DNA of 64,000 nucleotides from contig NZ_CP038800.1 of the NCBI RefSeq assembly GCF_024400535.1, positions 2,666,001 to 2,730,000 of the forward strand, given 5' to 3'. The stretch is from Treponema denticola (GTDB lineage: Bacteria; Spirochaetota; Spirochaetia; Treponematales; Treponemataceae). The position numbers and the translations under genes are program-made. The notes under the pieces are model-generated. The model saw only the letters and a list, made by a program, of their open reading frames with translations, was not told the DNA's origin and made no database searches. Below, one piece after another: positions 43,969 through 53,808 of this stretch (positions within the stretch are counted from its first letter, which is position 1; each line of letters begins with the position of its first letter).

Positions 43969-44963
43969 AACCTATTTTACAAGTTAAAGATTTGGCTGTT
44001 ACTTTCAAAAATTACGGCGGAACAATCCATGCCGTAAACGGAATTTCTTTTAATCTCTACGAGGATGAAACTCTTGTACTTGTCGGAGAGTCCGGCTGCG
44101 GAAAAAGCGTTACGGCTCATTCAATTTTAAAACTCCTCCCCGGAAAAAAAACACGCATACACGAAAAGTCCCAAATTATTTTTGAAGATAAAAATATCTT
44201 GGAATATTCCGAAGAAGAAATGCAGCACATAAGAGGAAATGAAATATCCATGATTTTTCAAGACCCTCTGACATATTTAAACCCTACAATGCCGATAGGC
44301 AAGCAGGTTATGGAAAGCATTTTAATTCATCAAAGGTTGAGCAAAAAAGAAGCCTTAGAGCGAACTATAAAAATTTTAGAGCTGGCTCAAATTCCTGACC
44401 CCGAAAAAAGACTCAAGCAATACCCTCACGAATTTTCAGGCGGCATGAGGCAGAGGGTTTTAATCTCGATAGCCCTAGCAAGCAATCCTAAAATTTTAAT
44501 TGCCGACGAACCTACAACGGCACTGGATGTTACAATTCAAGCCGAGATATTGGAACTTATACAAAAAATTCAAAAAGAAACAAAGACGGCCGTAATGCTT
44601 ATCACGCATGACCTTGGAGTTGCAGCCGAAATTGCAGACCGCATTCAGGTTATGTATGCCGGAAAAATTATCGAACGCGGAAGAGCAGAAGATATTTTTA
44701 AAAACGCACAACACCCATATACAAAAGCCTTGCTTGCAGCCGTTCCCTCAATAGACCAATTAAAAGAAAATAAACTTTATTCACCAGAGGGCAATCATCC
44801 CGACATGCTTTCTATTTCAGACGGCTGCGCTTTTGCCGACAGATGCGAAAAGTGTATGAAGGTTTGCCTTAGGCATAAACCTCCCGAAATGCGGGTAAGA
44901 GATGAACACTTTACTTCCTGCTGGCTTCAACATGAATTTGCAAAAGGAAATAACAATGGCTGA
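43965..44963 (+). CDS. oppD: Oligopeptide/dipeptide ABC transporter ATPase (OppD/DppD)
   Basis: The 332-residue ATPase has GESGCGKSVTAHSILKLLPG (Walker A), FSGGMRQRVLISIALASNP (signature) and KILIADEPTTALDVTIQAE (Walker B). It ends in the oligopeptide-specific C-terminal region with three Cys (CAFADRCEKCMKVC), which binds an Fe-S cluster in some homologues. It overlaps oppC and oppF by a few bases. Confidence 0.93.
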   Translation: MKPILQVKDLAVTFKNYGGTIHAVNGISFNLYEDETLVLVGESGCGKSVTAHSILKLLPGKKTRIHEKSQIIFEDKNILEYSEEEMQHIRGNEISMIFQDPLTYLNPTMPIGKQVMESILIHQRLSKKEALERTIKILELAQIPDPEKRLKQYPHEFSGGMRQRVLISIALASNPKILIADEPTTALDVTIQAEILELIQKIQKETKTAVMLITHDLGVAAEIADRIQVMYAGKIIERGRAEDIFKNAQHPYTKALLAAVPSIDQLKENKLYSPEGNHPDMLSISDGCAFADRCEKCMKVCLRHKPPEMRVRDEHFTSCWLQHEFAKGNNNG

Positions 44964-45924
44964 TACTCTTTTAGAAGTTTGCAATTTAAAAAAATATTTT
45001 ACTCTGGGCCGTAAAGAAATTTTACATGCAGTGGATGGTGTAAACTTCACGGTAAACCGCGGAGAAACTGTAGGCATTGTAGGTGAATCAGGCTGCGGCA
45101 AAACCACTTTAGGGAGAACCGTCCTCGGCCTTTACCGCCCTACTGCCGGAAAAATAATTTTTGACGGAACAGAAATAGGCTCGGCCTCAAAAAAAGAACT
45201 GCATACTTTTAAAAAGAGAGCTCAAATAATTTTACAAGATCCTTTTGCTTCTTTTAATCCACGTATGACAATTTCTCAAATTATTTCGGAAGGAATGGAA
45301 GCTCACAATTTATATAAAACAAAAAAAGAAATGGAGAATAGCGTATATTCTCTTCTTGAAACCGTAGGCCTTGTTCCCGAACATGCCAATAGATTCCCTC
45401 ATGAATTTTCGGGAGGGCAAAGGCAAAGAATAGGAATTGCAAGGGCCTTGGCAGTGGAACCCGACTTTATAGTTTGTGATGAGCCTATTTCTTCGCTCGA
45501 TGTTTCGATTCAAGCTCAGATAATAAATTTATTGATAAGGCTTCAAAAAGAATTTAAAATGACCTATTTATTTATTGCCCATGATTTATCTATAGTAAAA
45601 TATATTTCCGATAAGGTCGGCGTCATGTATTCGGGAAAACTTGTAGAATTCGCAAAAAGTGCCGACCTATATAAAAATCCGCTTCATCCTTATTCTCAAG
45701 CACTAATTTCTGCAATCCCAAGTACCGATATAGACTCTCCCATGTCGGCACGGCGTATTCATATCCATGGAGAAATAAGCAGTGCCATCAATCCCCCTCA
45801 AGGCTGCCGTTTTTACAAACGCTGCCCAAAAGCCTTTGAAAAGTGCAAATCAATTCCGCCCGAACTAATCGAAACGGAAGAGGGGCACTTTACGGCCTGC
45901 CATTTAATCAATCCTCTATTATAA
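44956..45924 (+). CDS. oppF: Oligopeptide/dipeptide ABC transporter ATPase (OppF/DppF)
   Basis: The start at ATG 44956 (MADTLLEVCNLKKYF) lies within the end of oppD; a longer reading from 44902 is inside oppD and unlikely. The 322-residue ATPase has GESGCGKTTLGRTVLGLYRP, FSGGQRQRIGIARALAVEP and FIVCDEPISSLDVSIQAQ, with the C-terminal oligopeptide region (CRFYKRCPKAFEKC). The stop overlaps the convergent glycosidase gene by 17 bp. Confidence 0.93.
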   Translation: MADTLLEVCNLKKYFTLGRKEILHAVDGVNFTVNRGETVGIVGESGCGKTTLGRTVLGLYRPTAGKIIFDGTEIGSASKKELHTFKKRAQIILQDPFASFNPRMTISQIISEGMEAHNLYKTKKEMENSVYSLLETVGLVPEHANRFPHEFSGGQRQRIGIARALAVEPDFIVCDEPISSLDVSIQAQIINLLIRLQKEFKMTYLFIAHDLSIVKYISDKVGVMYSGKLVEFAKSADLYKNPLHPYSQALISAIPSTDIDSPMSARRIHIHGEISSAINPPQGCRFYKRCPKAFEKCKSIPPELIETEEGHFTACHLINPLL

Positions 45925-46789
45925 AACCTAAATTAGTTACAACCTTACGCAAACAGAAATTTGAAATTGAAGGAACTTCAACAAAAAAGTTATTTTCTTT
46001 TTTTATTATTAAAGAGCTGGAACCTCCCCCGTCTAAATGTATAGCATCTTGTGCTCCTAGTTTTTTCATAAAAAAATGAGCTTGGTCATAAGTGATACCT
46101 CTGCTCTTTTTTTTATTTTCGCCTTCTGCAAAAAAAAGATATAAAGTTTTTCCTCCATCTGCAAGACCTACACAGGTTCTTGAATCTTCTTTTTTACTGA
46201 TATTTGTTATTATAGGTATTCCGTTTTTTAAGATTATTCTGTTCCCGCTTACGGCATATTCAATATCAGCTTCAATATCTTCCGTATTTTGGGATTCTAT
46301 TATAAAGGCGGAATTATCATCTAAAAAACATAGAGCTCCGTATTTAAAAAAAGGTTTAGATAAATTTCTTTTTTTATGGATATGAATTCCAATAGGCTCA
46401 CCCCTTAAAGAAAATAAAAAAGATCTTACATTAAAAAAAGCTGCATTCAAGGCTATCATAGTATTATGCCTTCGAGCGAAGCTTAAAGTTGTTTCCCTTT
46501 TTACCAGCCCCTTATCGTTAAAGAGTTGAGGCTCTGTTACAACCACTTTTAATTTAGGATTAGTCAAATCTATTTTTACGGCATGTACAATTAGAGGATA
46601 TTTTTCATATTTAATATGTGAAATAAAAACTCCTTCAGTCAAGTTTTCCCAAATAAAATCTTTTTCCGAATTTTCTATAAAAGAAAACCCAAGACTTTCT
46701 TTTTGATAAAAAGTTTGACAAGAACAAAATAAAAAAACGACAAAAATAAAATACATTAAAAATTTATTGCATTTAAAATTTGAGTACAT
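45908..46789 (-). CDS. Phosphodiester glycosidase (NAGPA-family) lipoprotein
   Basis: The 293-residue lipoprotein has signal peptide and lipobox FCSC (Cys at residue ~24). The NAGPA/phosphodiester glycosidase domain (PF09992) shows TTLSFARRHNTMIALNAAFF, SGNRIILKNGIPII, SRTCVGLADGGKTLYLFFAE and the hallmark AIHLDGGGSSSLI near residue 250. Family members remove alpha-GlcNAc or related sugars from phosphodiesters or wall polymers. In a spirochaete the target could be a periplasmic glycoconjugate. It converges on oppF. Confidence 0.85.
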   Translation of the reverse strand: MYSNFKCNKFLMYFIFVVFLFCSCQTFYQKESLGFSFIENSEKDFIWENLTEGVFISHIKYEKYPLIVHAVKIDLTNPKLKVVVTEPQLFNDKGLVKRETTLSFARRHNTMIALNAAFFNVRSFLFSLRGEPIGIHIHKKRNLSKPFFKYGALCFLDDNSAFIIESQNTEDIEADIEYAVSGNRIILKNGIPIITNISKKEDSRTCVGLADGGKTLYLFFAEGENKKKSRGITYDQAHFFMKKLGAQDAIHLDGGGSSSLIIKKENNFFVEVPSISNFCLRKVVTNLGFIIED

Positions 46790-46849
46790 AAATACCGCCT
46801 CATCCTTATTCTACAATTAAAATTTATAATATTCAACTCCTTTTTAAGA

Positions 46850-46878
46850 TTGATTTTATTATTTTATTTTGCTATAAT
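46850..46878 (+). promoter_or_regulatory. Promoter giving a leaderless start for the CDF gene
   Basis: TTGATT (46850-46855), 17-bp spacer, TGC-TATAAT with TATAAT at 46873-46878. The ATG at 46886 is 7 bp downstream, so the mRNA should begin at or one base before the start codon. Confidence 0.55.
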
Positions 46879-46885
46879 AAGATTG

Positions 46886-47830
46886 ATGGATAGCGATAAA
46901 AGAATAAAGCTTGTGAGAATTGCATCTCTTACTGCTCTCATAGGAAATATAATAATCTGCATTGCAAAACTTGTAATAGGAATTTATGCACAAAGTCTTT
47001 CGGTACTGGGAGACGGTTTAGACTCGGCAACCGATGTTATAATATCGGTTATTACGCTTGTAGTAAGTTTTATAATAAATAGGCCTTCAGATAAAGAACA
47101 CCCTTGGGGCCATCACCGGGCAGAGACAATGGCAGCCCTCATCTTGTCTTTTATAATTATGACTGCAGGCTTTCAACTCTTTCTTACAGCAGCAGGAAAA
47201 CTAATAAATGTTTATAAAGGGACTGTAACTATTTTGCTGCCTCACATACTTGCCGTTATTGTTACGGTATCTTCAATCGCAGTAAAACTCCTTTTAGCCC
47301 TCAACCAGCATATTATAGGCAAAAAGGCCGGCAGCATGATGATTCAAGCCAATGCAAAAAATATGACAAATGATGTAATCCTTTCCGCTTCAGTTTTAAC
47401 GGGCCTTGGAATTTCATATTTTTTTAATGCACCGATTTTTGATGCAGTTACGGCTCTTCTGGTAAGTGCTTGGATTATAAAATCAGGCATAGAACTTTTT
47501 GTGGAACTGAATATTGAATTAATGGACGGAAATACAAATGATCTTTTGTATAAACAACTATTTGAAGCCGTCAATTCGGTTGAAGGAGCTCATAATCCTC
47601 ACCGTGCAAGAATCAGACGGATGGCTAACCTTTTGGATATAGATTTGGATATCGAGGTTGATGCCGAAATCAGTATCTACGAAGGTCATTGTATAGCAGA
47701 AAAAGTAACTTCAGCAATTAAAGAAAAAATAGAAAATGTTTATGATGTAATGGTTCATATTGAACCTTACGGAACTCAAAATAATGAAGAAGAAGGCTTC
47801 GGTTTATCCGAAAAAGATATAAACAGTTAA
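46886..47830 (+). CDS. Cation diffusion facilitator transporter, Mn-type ligands
   Basis: The start is ATG 46886 (MDSDKRIKLVRIAS); the longer reading from 46850 covers the promoter. The 314-residue protein has six membrane helices and the CDF signatures LGDGLDSATDV and HPWGHHRAE. In the transport site, helix 2 has D46-xxx-D50 and helix 5 has N159-xxx-D163. The DD/ND set is described for manganese-selective CDFs such as MntE, whereas zinc CDFs have His at the Asn position. The C-terminal domain (HRARIRRMANLLDIDLDIEV) is cytoplasmic. It converges on the carboxypeptidase gene, overlapping by 4 bp. Confidence 0.88.
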   Translation: MDSDKRIKLVRIASLTALIGNIIICIAKLVIGIYAQSLSVLGDGLDSATDVIISVITLVVSFIINRPSDKEHPWGHHRAETMAALILSFIIMTAGFQLFLTAAGKLINVYKGTVTILLPHILAVIVTVSSIAVKLLLALNQHIIGKKAGSMMIQANAKNMTNDVILSASVLTGLGISYFFNAPIFDAVTALLVSAWIIKSGIELFVELNIELMDGNTNDLLYKQLFEAVNSVEGAHNPHRARIRRMANLLDIDLDIEVDAEISIYEGHCIAEKVTSAIKEKIENVYDVMVHIEPYGTQNNEEEGFGLSEKDINS

Positions 47831-48627
47831 CTCAGTTTTGCTTTTTCTTTTTTCCACAGGTCGATAAATTCCAACATATATTGTTGAATATCATCAAACC
47901 ATTCTTTTTGAAATTTACAAGCCTCAACTCCTAAATACCTATAATGCCAGCATTCCCAATTATAGCCGGTAATTTTTTCCATACCATTTGGATAAGAAAG
48001 AGACCAACCATAGTCTCCGGCATTTTTAAAAAGCCATTTACCTTCAGGTGTATCGGCATACTCATCCGTAATTGTACCGAAATCAACGGCAGTTCCCAGT
48101 TGATGCTGACTTGCTCCGGGCGGGGCAGAAAAAGACAGAGCATTTTTTTTACCATAGACTTTTTCATATTTTGAAAAAAGTTTTGACTGATAGCTATAAG
48201 GACGATAACCTGAGCTTACTCTTATCTCTATTCCATCCTTTTTTGCCGCTTCTGCCATTTTTTGTAATGGCCTCTCTGCAATTTTTGCAAGATAGATATT
48301 GGTACGATCTAGAACATATTTTCTGTCTTTTATATCATAGAGCAATATAATATCCTTAGGTTCATGATTTGCATCAAGAATATTATGCTTATCAACCAAA
48401 ATAAGTATATCGTCTTTTTCCGTTTCTAATACATAATTAAGACTTTCTAAAAATATTTTTTTATTTTTATTTATTTTGCTATATATATTTTCTGGAAAGT
48501 GTTTAGAAAACTCTGGATATACTTTTTTATATATATGTTCATCCGAGTTTTTTTCCTTTGGATAAACACAAAATATCAAAATATAAAAGAAAAATAGAGA
48601 TAGAATTCTCTTTAGAGTAAAATACAT
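47827..48627 (-). CDS. D-alanyl-D-alanine carboxypeptidase, VanY/M15B family
   Basis: The start at ATG 48627 is favoured because AGGA lies 6 bp upstream (a TTG two codons earlier is too close). The ~266-residue protein has a signal anchor (residues ~5-22). The VanY domain shows VSSGYRPYSYQSKLFSKYE, PPGASQHQLGTAVDFGTI (zinc His and Asp), and a C-terminal ECWHYRYLG (third His). It should trim peptidoglycan stem peptides in the periplasm. The protein starts 24 bp after the STAS gene in the same direction, possibly cotranscribed. Confidence 0.88.
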   Translation of the reverse strand: MYFTLKRILSLFFFYILIFCVYPKEKNSDEHIYKKVYPEFSKHFPENIYSKINKNKKIFLESLNYVLETEKDDILILVDKHNILDANHEPKDIILLYDIKDRKYVLDRTNIYLAKIAERPLQKMAEAAKKDGIEIRVSSGYRPYSYQSKLFSKYEKVYGKKNALSFSAPPGASQHQLGTAVDFGTITDEYADTPEGKWLFKNAGDYGWSLSYPNGMEKITGYNWECWHYRYLGVEACKFQKEWFDDIQQYMLEFIDLWKKEKAKLS

Positions 48628-48650
48628 ATTCAATCCTGATAAAAAATTAT

Positions 48651-48974
48651 CTATATTTCATCAATGGAGTGAATCATTCTAAACACATCGGAAAAACCTG
48701 TTGAATCCAAAGCCATTTTGACATCTTTGGCCGGGTTTAAAATATACATCTTATGCCCATTTTCTTCACTTTCATTATGAGCTGTCATTAAAACACCTAT
48801 TCCAGATGACGAAAGAGTACCCACTTTAGATAAGTCTAAGACAACATCATTATCTTTAATTGCAGAATATACTTTCTTTTCAAAATCACCTGATGTATAT
48901 AAATTAACAGTACCTTCTACAGCTAATAATAAACAATCTGCTACTTTAGATTCAGTAATAATTAAATTTTCCAT
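48651..48974 (-). CDS. STAS-domain anti-sigma factor antagonist
   Basis: The 107-residue single STAS domain has VDLYTSGDF-like opening (EGTVNLYTSGDFEKKV), then VVLDLSKVGTLSSSGIGVLM, where the Ser after TL/SS is the phosphorylatable site of SpoIIAA/RsbV proteins. It lies 9 bp downstream of a membrane SpoIIE phosphatase gene, its likely partner. No RsbW-type kinase gene is in the window. Confidence 0.88.
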   Translation of the reverse strand: MENLIITESKVADCLLLAVEGTVNLYTSGDFEKKVYSAIKDNDVVLDLSKVGTLSSSGIGVLMTAHNESEENGHKMYILNPAKDVKMALDSTGFSDVFRMIHSIDEI

Positions 48975-48983
48975 AAAACTTCC

Positions 48984-51110
48984 TTATATATGTTTAAATG
49001 TCATAATAGTAATATCGTCTTCAATCTCTTTTGCAATATAATCCAATAGGGTTTTATATATTATATTGGAAATTTCTTTTGCAGACCTTGTCCTATTCGC
49101 AGCAACCAAACGGTTTACTCTATCATTTCCGAATTTATCACCTTTTAAGTTTTTAGAATCCAGAAGACCGTCAGTCGTAAAGACTATAATATCATTTCTG
49201 TTCATGGTAATTTTTCTTACCTTTAAAAAAGGTCTTATATTTTTTACAAAACCTAAAACTTTTCCCTCTCCTTGAATCTCAATAACGTTTTTATATGAGT
49301 CTATATACATTGACATAAGAGGAATACCGCAGTTAAGATAGTAAATCGTCGTTGTTTTAAAGTCAATAATACCAAAAAGACCGGCAAGAAATGTTCCTCT
49401 TGGGAGATTATCTTTAATAAAAGAATTTATTTTTACAACCAGTTCTTTAAAGTCAGGAGTATCCGAAAGATATGTGTGCAAAACCGATTTTAAGATAACC
49501 ATAGACATACTTGCGCTTAAACCCTTTCCCGAAACATCTCCGATTAAAAATAAATACCTATCATCAGACAGCTTAATAAAGTCGGTAAAATCACCTCCAA
49601 GCTGGTGAGCTGAAAAAGCAACTGAGTCCACATCAATAGTACGCTTTTCAACAATATCTATATTTTTTTGAATGGAACTGATAATCTGATCCGACATTTC
49701 TATTTCGCGGTCCAGGATGAGAACAATATCCTGTTTTGCTATATTCCGCAAATAATAAACAACTAAAAAGAAATAAGAGTATAGACTGTTTAATACATCA
49801 AAATCATATGTCGTGTAGGCTTCTTTCTTCCTTTTAGATGAAATAGCAATTACGCCTATTAACTTTTGACCTTCTCGTACAAAAATTAAAATTTCGGCAT
49901 ACGTACTATTCATAAAGCTAACCAGCTCATCACGCACAGGCGAAAAGAGAGGATTTGTTAGAACTTGGGATTTCATTATAACCTGAATATTTTCATTTAA
50001 TAAAAATGAAAATATGGGTTTATTCGTATCAAATGTAGAAATTATACCTAATGTAGAATATACAGGCTCCAGTATTTCTTTTTCACTTGAAATTAATATA
50101 CTTATAGAAGAGGCTTTTAATTGCTCCATCAAAATACCCGAAAAATTTTGGATTACTTTATCACGGCCGCCTGTATAATCGATTTTTTGAAGCTTTTCTT
50201 CTATCACTTTTGCATATTCGGAGGTATCTCCCAAAAACCATCGTAACTTTTGAGAAACAAAATTCCTAATAACAAGAAAAACAAATGCACCTAGTATAAG
50301 AAGAATAATCTGCGCATAAAAATTACGTATATAAGTTAAGACCCATGATGCCCAAAATCCTGTTACAGCAGCAAAGACAAGAATAAAACTCAAAAAGCGT
50401 ACAAGAGCAAAGCCCAACTGTTTTCTATCATAAACAATTGATGTTGAAAAACCGTATGATGTAAAGAAAATCAATAAAACATAACCTAATGGAATTATAG
50501 CTATTACCCATGAAAAAACATAAGAAAGATAATATACTAAAGACCAAGTAATTATACCTAAAATAAGAGCTGTAAAATAAATTATTATCTGCTGTTTATA
50601 AATCTGACTTTCTTCTTTAAAAATTTTGACCATAGATATTAACGCTGCAAAAACAGGTATTACCAAAAAAAGGAGCCTTTCAAAAACTACCGCAGCACTC
50701 AGCCCGGCTATCATCATGGAATTAAATTTAAAACCTGACAAGGCGTTCCAAAAAAAGCCTTCTATAAAAAAAATAGATATGGCAGCAATTCCTGCATGAA
50801 AAACAGCATTGAATATAGTAACTACGGGATTTGTTTTACGTTCAAAGTAAGGCATTTTTACTGTAAACTGCATAATAAAAAATGAGGATATAACCATACT
50901 CAACATAAACAGTTTAGATGTTATAAAAATTATTTTAGAAAAATTAAAATATAAAGCCAATAATAGAGTTAAAAAAACTACTCCAGTTACAACCGTACTA
51001 CAGGAAAGCATAAACAAATATTTTGCATACGGTTCTTTTTTAAAAATAAGATTTATAGTCAATATGGTTAAAACTACTAAAAAGAAAAATACAAAAACAA
51101 TCAGACCCAT
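48984..51110 (-). CDS. Membrane-bound SpoIIE-type serine phosphatase with GAF domain
   Basis: The 708-residue protein has seven or eight membrane helices in residues 1-290, a GAF-like sensor region (~315-455: VIQNFSGILMEQLKASSISI, LVSFMNSTYAEILIFVREGQ), and a C-terminal PP2C/SpoIIE domain. The latter has SAHQLGGDFTDFIKLSDDRY, LFLIGDVSGKGLSASMSM and IVFTTDGLLDSKN near residue 650, with the Asp residues that bind Mn or Mg. It should dephosphorylate the STAS protein encoded next. It is 3 bp from the second phosphatase gene. Confidence 0.88.
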   Translation of the reverse strand: MGLIVFVFFFLVVLTILTINLIFKKEPYAKYLFMLSCSTVVTGVVFLTLLLALYFNFSKIIFITSKLFMLSMVISSFFIMQFTVKMPYFERKTNPVVTIFNAVFHAGIAAISIFFIEGFFWNALSGFKFNSMMIAGLSAAVVFERLLFLVIPVFAALISMVKIFKEESQIYKQQIIIYFTALILGIITWSLVYYLSYVFSWVIAIIPLGYVLLIFFTSYGFSTSIVYDRKQLGFALVRFLSFILVFAAVTGFWASWVLTYIRNFYAQIILLILGAFVFLVIRNFVSQKLRWFLGDTSEYAKVIEEKLQKIDYTGGRDKVIQNFSGILMEQLKASSISILISSEKEILEPVYSTLGIISTFDTNKPIFSFLLNENIQVIMKSQVLTNPLFSPVRDELVSFMNSTYAEILIFVREGQKLIGVIAISSKRKKEAYTTYDFDVLNSLYSYFFLVVYYLRNIAKQDIVLILDREIEMSDQIISSIQKNIDIVEKRTIDVDSVAFSAHQLGGDFTDFIKLSDDRYLFLIGDVSGKGLSASMSMVILKSVLHTYLSDTPDFKELVVKINSFIKDNLPRGTFLAGLFGIIDFKTTTIYYLNCGIPLMSMYIDSYKNVIEIQGEGKVLGFVKNIRPFLKVRKITMNRNDIIVFTTDGLLDSKNLKGDKFGNDRVNRLVAANRTRSAKEISNIIYKTLLDYIAKEIEDDITIMTFKHI

Positions 51111-51113
51111 ACG

Positions 51114-52565
51114 CTACCCCTTAATCTTAGCACACATTATAGTAATATCATCCCTCATCGGTTTATTATTCGTATGAGCATAAGCCAAGTTTGCAACATT
51201 TTCCACAATTTTGTCCGCGCTATATTGAGCAAAAGATTTTATAGATTCCAGATACGTATCCGTTTCCCCCAATTCAATACCTTCATCATTCATAGCTTCC
51301 GGAATACCGTCCGTCATCATTAAAATTACATCGCCTCGGTATAAAGGTCTTTCTTTAACTTCTACCTTAGCAAAATCTATAATACCGACAATACTGCAAG
51401 TAGATTCAAGTACTTTCACTTTATAACCGTCAGGAGCTTCCGTAAGAATCATAGGGTTTTCCATCGAAGCATTAACATATCGTATTGTCATTTTTTCAGT
51501 ATCAATAAGCCCCAAAAATAAGACGGTATACTTATCCAAAAGACCCATTCTTTTTATTGCACTATCTACTGCAACAATTAAAGAAGAAAGGTCTTCTTTA
51601 TTTTTAGCTATCTTAATTGTATTTACTACGATACCCATAACTAGGGCAGCTGAAAGTCCCTTACCGGAAACGTCGCCTACTACCAACAAAGTCTTGTGCT
51701 CATCAACCTTTATGGCATCATAATAATCGCCTGAAACATTTACAAGAGGCTTAAAATACGCAGCCAATTCCAGCATAGGCATCTCGGGAAGCTTTTGAGG
51801 TAAAAAAGCCTTTTGGGTGTTGGCAACCATGTTCCATTCTTGGCTTAATTCTGAAAAATATAAAAGCTGTTCGAGAGTTGATATTCTGTCTTGGTAGCTT
51901 GAAAATTCGGAGAGCATATTAGTAAATATTTCAGGTTCTACTTCATTAAGATATCTGCAGATAATAAAAAAATGTATTTTTTCTAAAATAACAGCGGCAA
52001 TGCGGGCTTGTTTGAGTTGACATACTTTCATATCCGTATTAAGAAAATAGACACCCTTTTTAAAATCTTTTGTAATTTCATTTAGAGAATTAAATGTTTC
52101 AGGGGATGAAACAAATCTAGAGGAACTATTGTATATAACAACATCTTCTTCCGGATTGACAATCATGATAGAGCAATCTCCGGAGTATTCCATTTCATTT
52201 TGAACCGTATCAATTAAATTTTCAATTGTATAGCAAAATCTTAATTTTTCTAAAAATAGTGAAAAGATCTTAGTCTTAGGCCTATCATATTCTTTTTCTT
52301 CTATTTTTTTTGAAAAGGCTTTAAAAAGAGAGTCGGCAAAAATTGCAACGATTACAAAAACCAGAATGCCTATAAAAAAACGATGAGTCTGAGTCATCTC
52401 AGGAATCCTAGCCAATCGGCTCAAAGCCAAAGTCATATCATTAGCCGAGTAAAATTTACCTAAAAACAAAAATCTTGGGCTTACAAATATCATAAAAAGA
52501 GCAAAAACACAGCCCATAGCAAAGCTTATCAGAATATTTGAAAGCAATTTTCGTAACTTAATCAT
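51114..52565 (-). CDS. SpoIIE-type serine phosphatase, membrane-anchored
   Basis: The 483-residue protein has two membrane segments (~10-30 and ~62-82), a helical and GAF-like region (~95-245) and a SpoIIE-type PP2C domain (~255-483). The latter has YFKPLVNVSGDYYDAIKVDE, LLVVGDVSGKGLSAALVMG and VILMMTDGIPEAMND. It is the first gene of the phosphatase-phosphatase-STAS group. Two phosphatases for one STAS partner suggests that two signals are combined. Confidence 0.88.
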   Translation of the reverse strand: MIKLRKLLSNILISFAMGCVFALFMIFVSPRFLFLGKFYSANDMTLALSRLARIPEMTQTHRFFIGILVFVIVAIFADSLFKAFSKKIEEKEYDRPKTKIFSLFLEKLRFCYTIENLIDTVQNEMEYSGDCSIMIVNPEEDVVIYNSSSRFVSSPETFNSLNEITKDFKKGVYFLNTDMKVCQLKQARIAAVILEKIHFFIICRYLNEVEPEIFTNMLSEFSSYQDRISTLEQLLYFSELSQEWNMVANTQKAFLPQKLPEMPMLELAAYFKPLVNVSGDYYDAIKVDEHKTLLVVGDVSGKGLSAALVMGIVVNTIKIAKNKEDLSSLIVAVDSAIKRMGLLDKYTVLFLGLIDTEKMTIRYVNASMENPMILTEAPDGYKVKVLESTCSIVGIIDFAKVEVKERPLYRGDVILMMTDGIPEAMNDEGIELGETDTYLESIKSFAQYSADKIVENVANLAYAHTNNKPMRDDITIMCAKIKG

Positions 52566-52644
52566 TATGACCTCTCAGCTTAGGAGATATTATATCATAA
52601 AATAAAATAAAGATAAAGCCTAAATTAAAAAAGCCTATCAATTT

Positions 52645-53781
52645 TTAAGGTAAATCTTTTAAAGGGATAAGATTAGGATTTTCATTTTCACCTTCAATCG
52701 CTGAAATTTCTTGCAAAAGTTTTTTTGAATTTGATGACAGTTTTGAAGGAATTTGCACTTGAATTTGAATATAGAGATCGCCCTTTCTGCCTATCCCTGT
52801 AGGAACACCTTCGCCTCTAATCCTTAAAAGTTTTCCGTTTTGTGTTCCGGCCGGAATTTTTAGTCTCAATGTTTTTTCATCGAGAGATTTGATGTTTATT
52901 TCTCCGCCTAAAGCAGCCTGAGTCATTGAGATGGGAACAGCACAGTAGAGGTCGATTCCATTCCGTTCAAAATAAGGATGGGCTTGAACGAAGATGAAAA
53001 CAAAGAGGTCTCCATATTCTCCGCCGGCTTGACCTGCATTTCCTTGGCTGGGAATTGTAATCCGTTTTCCGTTTTCGACACCGGCAGGAATGGTAACGAT
53101 TATACGCTGCTTTTTGCGCTCTAAGCCGTTTCCGCCGCATTTTTTACAGGGTTTTTCGATTATGGAGCCTTCGCCTCCGCAGGTAGGACACGGCCTCGAT
53201 ATAGAAAAGAAACCGGTACTTTGACGCACCTGTCCCGTACCCTTACAATCTGGACACATTTTTTTTGAGCTTCCGGCTTCGCTGCCTGTTCCATGACATT
53301 CTGTACATTTTTCATTGCGGGTATAGCTTAACTCTGCTTTTTTACCGTAAACGGCATCAACAAAAGAAATTTGAAGATCATAGCGCAGGTTAGAACCGCG
53401 GATAGGGCCTGCATGGCGGCCTCCGAAACCCGAAGCACGGGCAAAGCCTCCGCCGAATAGATTTTCAAAAATATCCGAAAAGCTTCCGCCGAAAATGTCT
53501 TCAAAACCTTGGAAGGCAGAAGGATCATAGCCTCCGCCGCCCGCCATTCCGTCTACGCCTGCATGGCCGAATTGGTCATACATGCTGCGCTTTTTTTCGT
53601 CGATAAGGATTTCATAAGCTTCGGTTGCTTCTTTAAATTTTTCTTCAGCAGCCTTATCTCCTTGGTTTTTATCGGGATGATATTTGATTGCTAATTTTCG
53701 ATATGCTTTTTTGATGTCATCGTTTGAGGCTTTTTTATCTACGCCCAAAACCTCATAATAGTCTCTTTTAGATGCCGGCAC
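52645..53781 (-). CDS. dnaJ: Chaperone DnaJ
   Basis: The 378-residue co-chaperone reads from GTG 53781 with GGGAG 6 bp upstream. It has the J domain with HPD (IKYHPDKNQ), a Gly/Phe-rich linker ([20 protein letters not shown]), four zinc-binding CxxCxGxG repeats ([32 protein letters not shown]) and C-terminal substrate domains. It stimulates DnaK. The gene is separated from dnaK by 73 bp containing a perfect hairpin. Confidence 0.96.
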   Translation of the reverse strand: MPASKRDYYEVLGVDKKASNDDIKKAYRKLAIKYHPDKNQGDKAAEEKFKEATEAYEILIDEKKRSMYDQFGHAGVDGMAGGGGYDPSAFQGFEDIFGGSFSDIFENLFGGGFARASGFGGRHAGPIRGSNLRYDLQISFVDAVYGKKAELSYTRNEKCTECHGTGSEAGSSKKMCPDCKGTGQVRQSTGFFSISRPCPTCGGEGSIIEKPCKKCGGNGLERKKQRIIVTIPAGVENGKRITIPSQGNAGQAGGEYGDLFVFIFVQAHPYFERNGIDLYCAVPISMTQAALGGEINIKSLDEKTLRLKIPAGTQNGKLLRIRGEGVPTGIGRKGDLYIQIQVQIPSKLSSNSKKLLQEISAIEGENENPNLIPLKDLP

Positions 53782-53808
53782 TAAAAACTCCCAGTGTAAA
53801 ATTTATTA

